Origin: Bradyrhizobium sp. BTAi1
GTDB lineage: Bacteria; Pseudomonadota; Alphaproteobacteria; Rhizobiales; Xanthobacteraceae
NCBI RefSeq assembly: GCF_000015165.1
Contig: NC_009485.1
Span: forward strand, 6,467,501-6,531,500
Reading direction: 5' to 3'
DNA length: 64,000 nucleotides
Position numbers and translations under genes: made by a program. Within the stretch, counting starts at the first letter, position 1. Every line of letters begins with the position of its first letter. Below the pieces are notes generated by a model, which saw only the letters and a program-made list of their open reading frames with translations, made no database searches and had not been told where the DNA came from. Of this stretch, positions 61,541-64,000 are shown piece by piece.

Positions 61541-63028
61541 ATGATTGCTCGAAAGAATGTCTGCGTGATCGGTGCCGGCGTCTCCGGCCTCGCAGCGGCA
61601 AAGGCGTTCAAGGCGCGCGGCCACGACGTCACCATCATCGAACGAAGCGCCGATCTCGGCGGCGTCTGGGAGCCGGCCCGCTCCTATCCCGACGTCCAGA
61701 CCCAAAGCCCCAAGGAGCTCTATCGCTACACCGACAAGGCGATGCCCGATGCCTATCCGGAATGGCCGAAGGGGCCGCAGGTCTACGCCTACCTGGCCGA
61801 CTATGCGAGGAGCAACGATCTGACGCGCCTGACGCGGCTGAACACCACCGTCCGGTCGATGCAGCGCCGCGCCGACGGAAAACCGGGCTGGACGCTCGAT
61901 CTTGAGACCGGAGATGGCGCGCGGCGCGAAGATTTCGATTTCGTGGCCGTCTGCACCGGGCAGTTCAACGAGCCGCAAACGCTGTCGCTTCCGGGCGAGG
62001 ATCAGTTCAAGGCCGCCGGCGGCGCGATCATGCACTCCTCGAAATACAATGACGCCACCCTCGCCAAGGGCCGCAACATCGTCGTGCTCGGCGGCTCGAA
62101 ATCCGCCACTGACATCGCGGTCAACGCGGTACGCTCGGGCGCGCGTTCGGTGACGATCGTGTTTCGTGAGCCGGTCTGGCGCATTCCCTATTTCATCGGC
62201 GGTCTGATCAACTTCAAGCGCATCCTGTACATTCGCGCACAGGAGCAGATGTTCGCGAGTTGGGGCATCGGCCCGCTCTCGCGGCTCGCACATATGTTGG
62301 CGAAGCCATTCGTCTGGGCCAATTGGCGTGGCCTCGAGAGCCTGCTCAAGGCACAGCTGAAGCTCGGCAAATGCAACATGGTGCCGAAGGAGAGGATCGA
62401 GGACGGCGTCAACTGCTCGGTGCCGATCGCGACCCCTGACTTCTATCCGATGGTCGCCGATGGCCGCATCAAGGCGGTGCTCGGAACGTTCGATCACTAC
62501 GAGCCGAACACGATCGTGGCGAGCGGCGGCGAGCGGATCGCGGCGGACGTCGCCATCCTTGCCATCGGCTACAAGCTCGGCGTTCCCTTCTTGTCGGACA
62601 CTGATCGCGCCAAGCTTGTCGATCCGGACGGACAGTACCGACTCTATCGGCTGATCGCCAATCCCGACCTCCCCGACATGGGCTTTGTCGGCTTCAATTC
62701 GAGCTTCTGCACCGTGCTCTGCGCCGACATGGCGGCCCATTGGCTGGTGCGTTACGCCGACAGGCAGCTGGCCCGGCAGCCGAGCGATCGCGAGATGCGC
62801 GACAACATCGAGATGATGCTGCGCTTCAAGCGGGTCGAACGGCCGGCGGCGGGCGTGTATGGCGGGCTATGCGTCGCGCCGTATCACTTCAAGCATTTCG
62901 ACGAGCTGCTCGCCGATATCGGCGCGACGCGCAGGAAGAGAAGTGCCCTGGCTGAGATGTTCACGCCTCCCGACGCGGACGCCTATGGTGACTTCCTGGC
63001 CTCCGCCCCCGTCTACCAGGCCGGCTGA
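61541..63028 (+). CDS. Flavin-containing monooxygenase (Baeyer-Villiger/N-oxide type)
   Basis: 495 residues. FAD motif VCVIGAGVSGLAAAKAFKARG, second nucleotide site IVVLGGSKSATDIAVNAVRSG for NADPH, and the FMO-like LGGVWEPARSYPDVQTQSPKEL. FSSKY-type HSSKYNDATLAKG also fits. The class-B flavoprotein oxygenates soft nucleophiles or inserts oxygen next to ketones. Start ATG 61541 with AGGAG and 5-base spacing; longer upstream frame is rejected. About 11 kb from the P450 gene, possibly linked metabolically but not in the same operon. Confidence 0.92.
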   Translation: MIARKNVCVIGAGVSGLAAAKAFKARGHDVTIIERSADLGGVWEPARSYPDVQTQSPKELYRYTDKAMPDAYPEWPKGPQVYAYLADYARSNDLTRLTRLNTTVRSMQRRADGKPGWTLDLETGDGARREDFDFVAVCTGQFNEPQTLSLPGEDQFKAAGGAIMHSSKYNDATLAKGRNIVVLGGSKSATDIAVNAVRSGARSVTIVFREPVWRIPYFIGGLINFKRILYIRAQEQMFASWGIGPLSRLAHMLAKPFVWANWRGLESLLKAQLKLGKCNMVPKERIEDGVNCSVPIATPDFYPMVADGRIKAVLGTFDHYEPNTIVASGGERIAADVAILAIGYKLGVPFLSDTDRAKLVDPDGQYRLYRLIANPDLPDMGFVGFNSSFCTVLCADMAAHWLVRYADRQLARQPSDREMRDNIEMMLRFKRVERPAAGVYGGLCVAPYHFKHFDELLADIGATRRKRSALAEMFTPPDADAYGDFLASAPVYQAG

Positions 63029-63231
63029 ACCGCGGGATGGCGGATGACGCCCGCCACATGGCAACCATGGCGATGCCACGCCCAGGACTGATTGCTGAAC
63101 GACGGCCCATCCTGCCGCCGCCTCGCGTCCGGCCCGCGCCGGACGCCCGTCGGCCCGGCATCTAGCCTTCTCGCCGCAGCCGAGCTATCCAGGGCGCCCT
63201 CGGCCGCCAGCCGTCTGCCCCGGAGCCTACC

Positions 63232-64000
63232 ATGACCTTCTCGACCCGCCTGCGCTTGTTCGGTCTCACCCTCTCGGCCGCGATCCTGCTGTCCACCGCG
63301 ACCCAGGCTGCGGAGATCCACGTCATGATCTCCGGCGGCATGACCGCCGCCTTCAAGTCGCTGGTGCCGGAGTTCGAGCGGCGCTCTGGCCACAAGGTCG
63401 ATATCGCCTATGGGCCATCGATGGGGACGACGGCGAATGCGATACCGGTCCGCCTCGAGCGCGGCGAGCCGGCCGATGTCTTGATCATGGTCGGCTATGC
63501 GCTCAGCGACCTCACCACCAAGGGCAAGGTGATGCCCGACAGTCTTGTCGAGCTCGCCAACTCGCCGATCGGTGTCGCAGTGAAGTCGGGCACCCCACAT
63601 CCCGACATTTCGAACGCCGATGCCGTCAAGCGCATGCTGATCGCCGCCAAGACCATCGCTTATTCGGACAGCGCCAGCGGCGTCTACGTCTCCACCGAGA
63701 TGTTCGACAAGCTCGGCATCCGGGAGGAGATGAAGGGCAAAGCGCGGATGATACCGGCGACCCCGGTCGGCGAGATCGTGGCCCAGGGCGAAGCCGAAAT
63801 CGGCTTTCAGCAGATCAGCGAGCTGAAGCCGGTGAAGGGCATCGACATCGTCGGACCGCTGCCGGCGGGCCTGCAGAAGATCACCGTGTTCTCGGCGGGC
63901 ATCGCCACCAACGCCAGGGAGCCGGAGGCGGGCAAGGCGCTGATCAAGTTCCTGAGCTCACCGGATGCGCGCAAGACCATCGTGGAGAGCGGGCTCGATC
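63232..64000 (+). CDS. Molybdate-type (ModA-like) ABC solute-binding protein, C-terminus cut by window edge
   Basis: About 256 residues visible, start ATG 63232 behind GGAG. Signal peptide (to about residue 27, ending TATQA), then AEIHVMISGGMTAAFKSLVPEFERR, DIAYGPSMGTTANAIPVRL, GEPADVLIMVGYALSDLTTKG and IAYSDSASGVYVSTEMFDKLGI, the type II binding fold of ModA-like proteins. SGGM and GPSMGTT form the oxyanion-binding ends, but specificity (molybdate, tungstate or an organic acid) is not decidable. The remaining genes of the transporter would be to the right of the window. Confidence 0.87.
   Translation, partial: MTFSTRLRLFGLTLSAAILLSTATQAAEIHVMISGGMTAAFKSLVPEFERRSGHKVDIAYGPSMGTTANAIPVRLERGEPADVLIMVGYALSDLTTKGKVMPDSLVELANSPIGVAVKSGTPHPDISNADAVKRMLIAAKTIAYSDSASGVYVSTEMFDKLGIREEMKGKARMIPATPVGEIVAQGEAEIGFQQISELKPVKGIDIVGPLPAGLQKITVFSAGIATNAREPEAGKALIKFLSSPDARKTIVESGLD

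Overview
The window is a stretch of high-GC alphaproteobacterial chromosome, most likely Bradyrhizobium or a close relative in the Nitrobacteraceae. This is inferred from gene content: a thiO-thiS-thiG-thiE-thiC order behind a TPP riboswitch, HWE-type histidine kinases, many PAS sensors, Gly-zipper secreted proteins, a PHA depolymerase and families of short palindromic intergenic repeats. No tRNA, rRNA, CRISPR, prophage or complete insertion sequence was seen. Gene density is ordinary and most genes look vertically inherited.

Left part (1-14 kb): a truncated polytopic membrane protein and a secreted lytic transglycosylase precede the thiamine operon (2.3-7.4 kb). That operon has a near-consensus promoter, a TPP aptamer whose 3' P1 strand is also the Shine-Dalgarno of thiO, and palindromic repeats inserted between thiS/thiG and thiE/thiC. 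Next come a RidA-family protein, two tandem paralogous secreted peptides, a GST, a Mug-like glycosylase that lacks the family-2 Asn, a secreted conserved protein, a stand-alone Fis-type HTH protein, and a collagen-like protein with 25 uninterrupted G-X-Y triplets and a polylysine tail.

Middle (14-34 kb): a CzcB/CzcA-type heavy-metal RND pump with a DUF3240 protein (no outer-membrane channel nearby), a bfd-bfr iron-storage pair, two Gly-zipper secreted paralogues, two further cell-wall enzymes (an MltB-type transglycosylase and an L,D-transpeptidase), EttA, a hydroxyacid dehydrogenase, two rhodaneses, and a CoxE-like VWA protein with its MoxR ATPase on the opposite strand. One gene near 23.3-23.8 kb is split by a frameshift.

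Right part (34-64 kb): signalling and accessory metabolism. A 1229-residue protein carries two complete histidine kinases (HisKA and HWE) and is followed by a single-domain response regulator. Then come a HerA-like ATPase, a Tat-exported phospholipase C, a second hybrid kinase, and a divergent PAS-AraC regulator / soluble PAS-chemoreceptor pair. From 48 to 56 kb lies a likely catabolic island: cytochrome P450, LuxR regulator, orphan ABC solute-binding protein, GMC alcohol dehydrogenase, SMP-30 lactonase and AraC regulator. The end holds a GST, an intracellular PHA depolymerase, another AraC regulator, a cupin, a flavin monooxygenase and a truncated ModA-like binding protein.

The most interesting items are the leaderless-style TPP riboswitch that doubles as the ribosome-binding site, the double-kinase protein, the collagen-like/polylysine protein beside a Fis-type regulator, and the P450-GMC-lactonase cluster with its own receptor genes. 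None can be claimed as an undescribed system without database searches.
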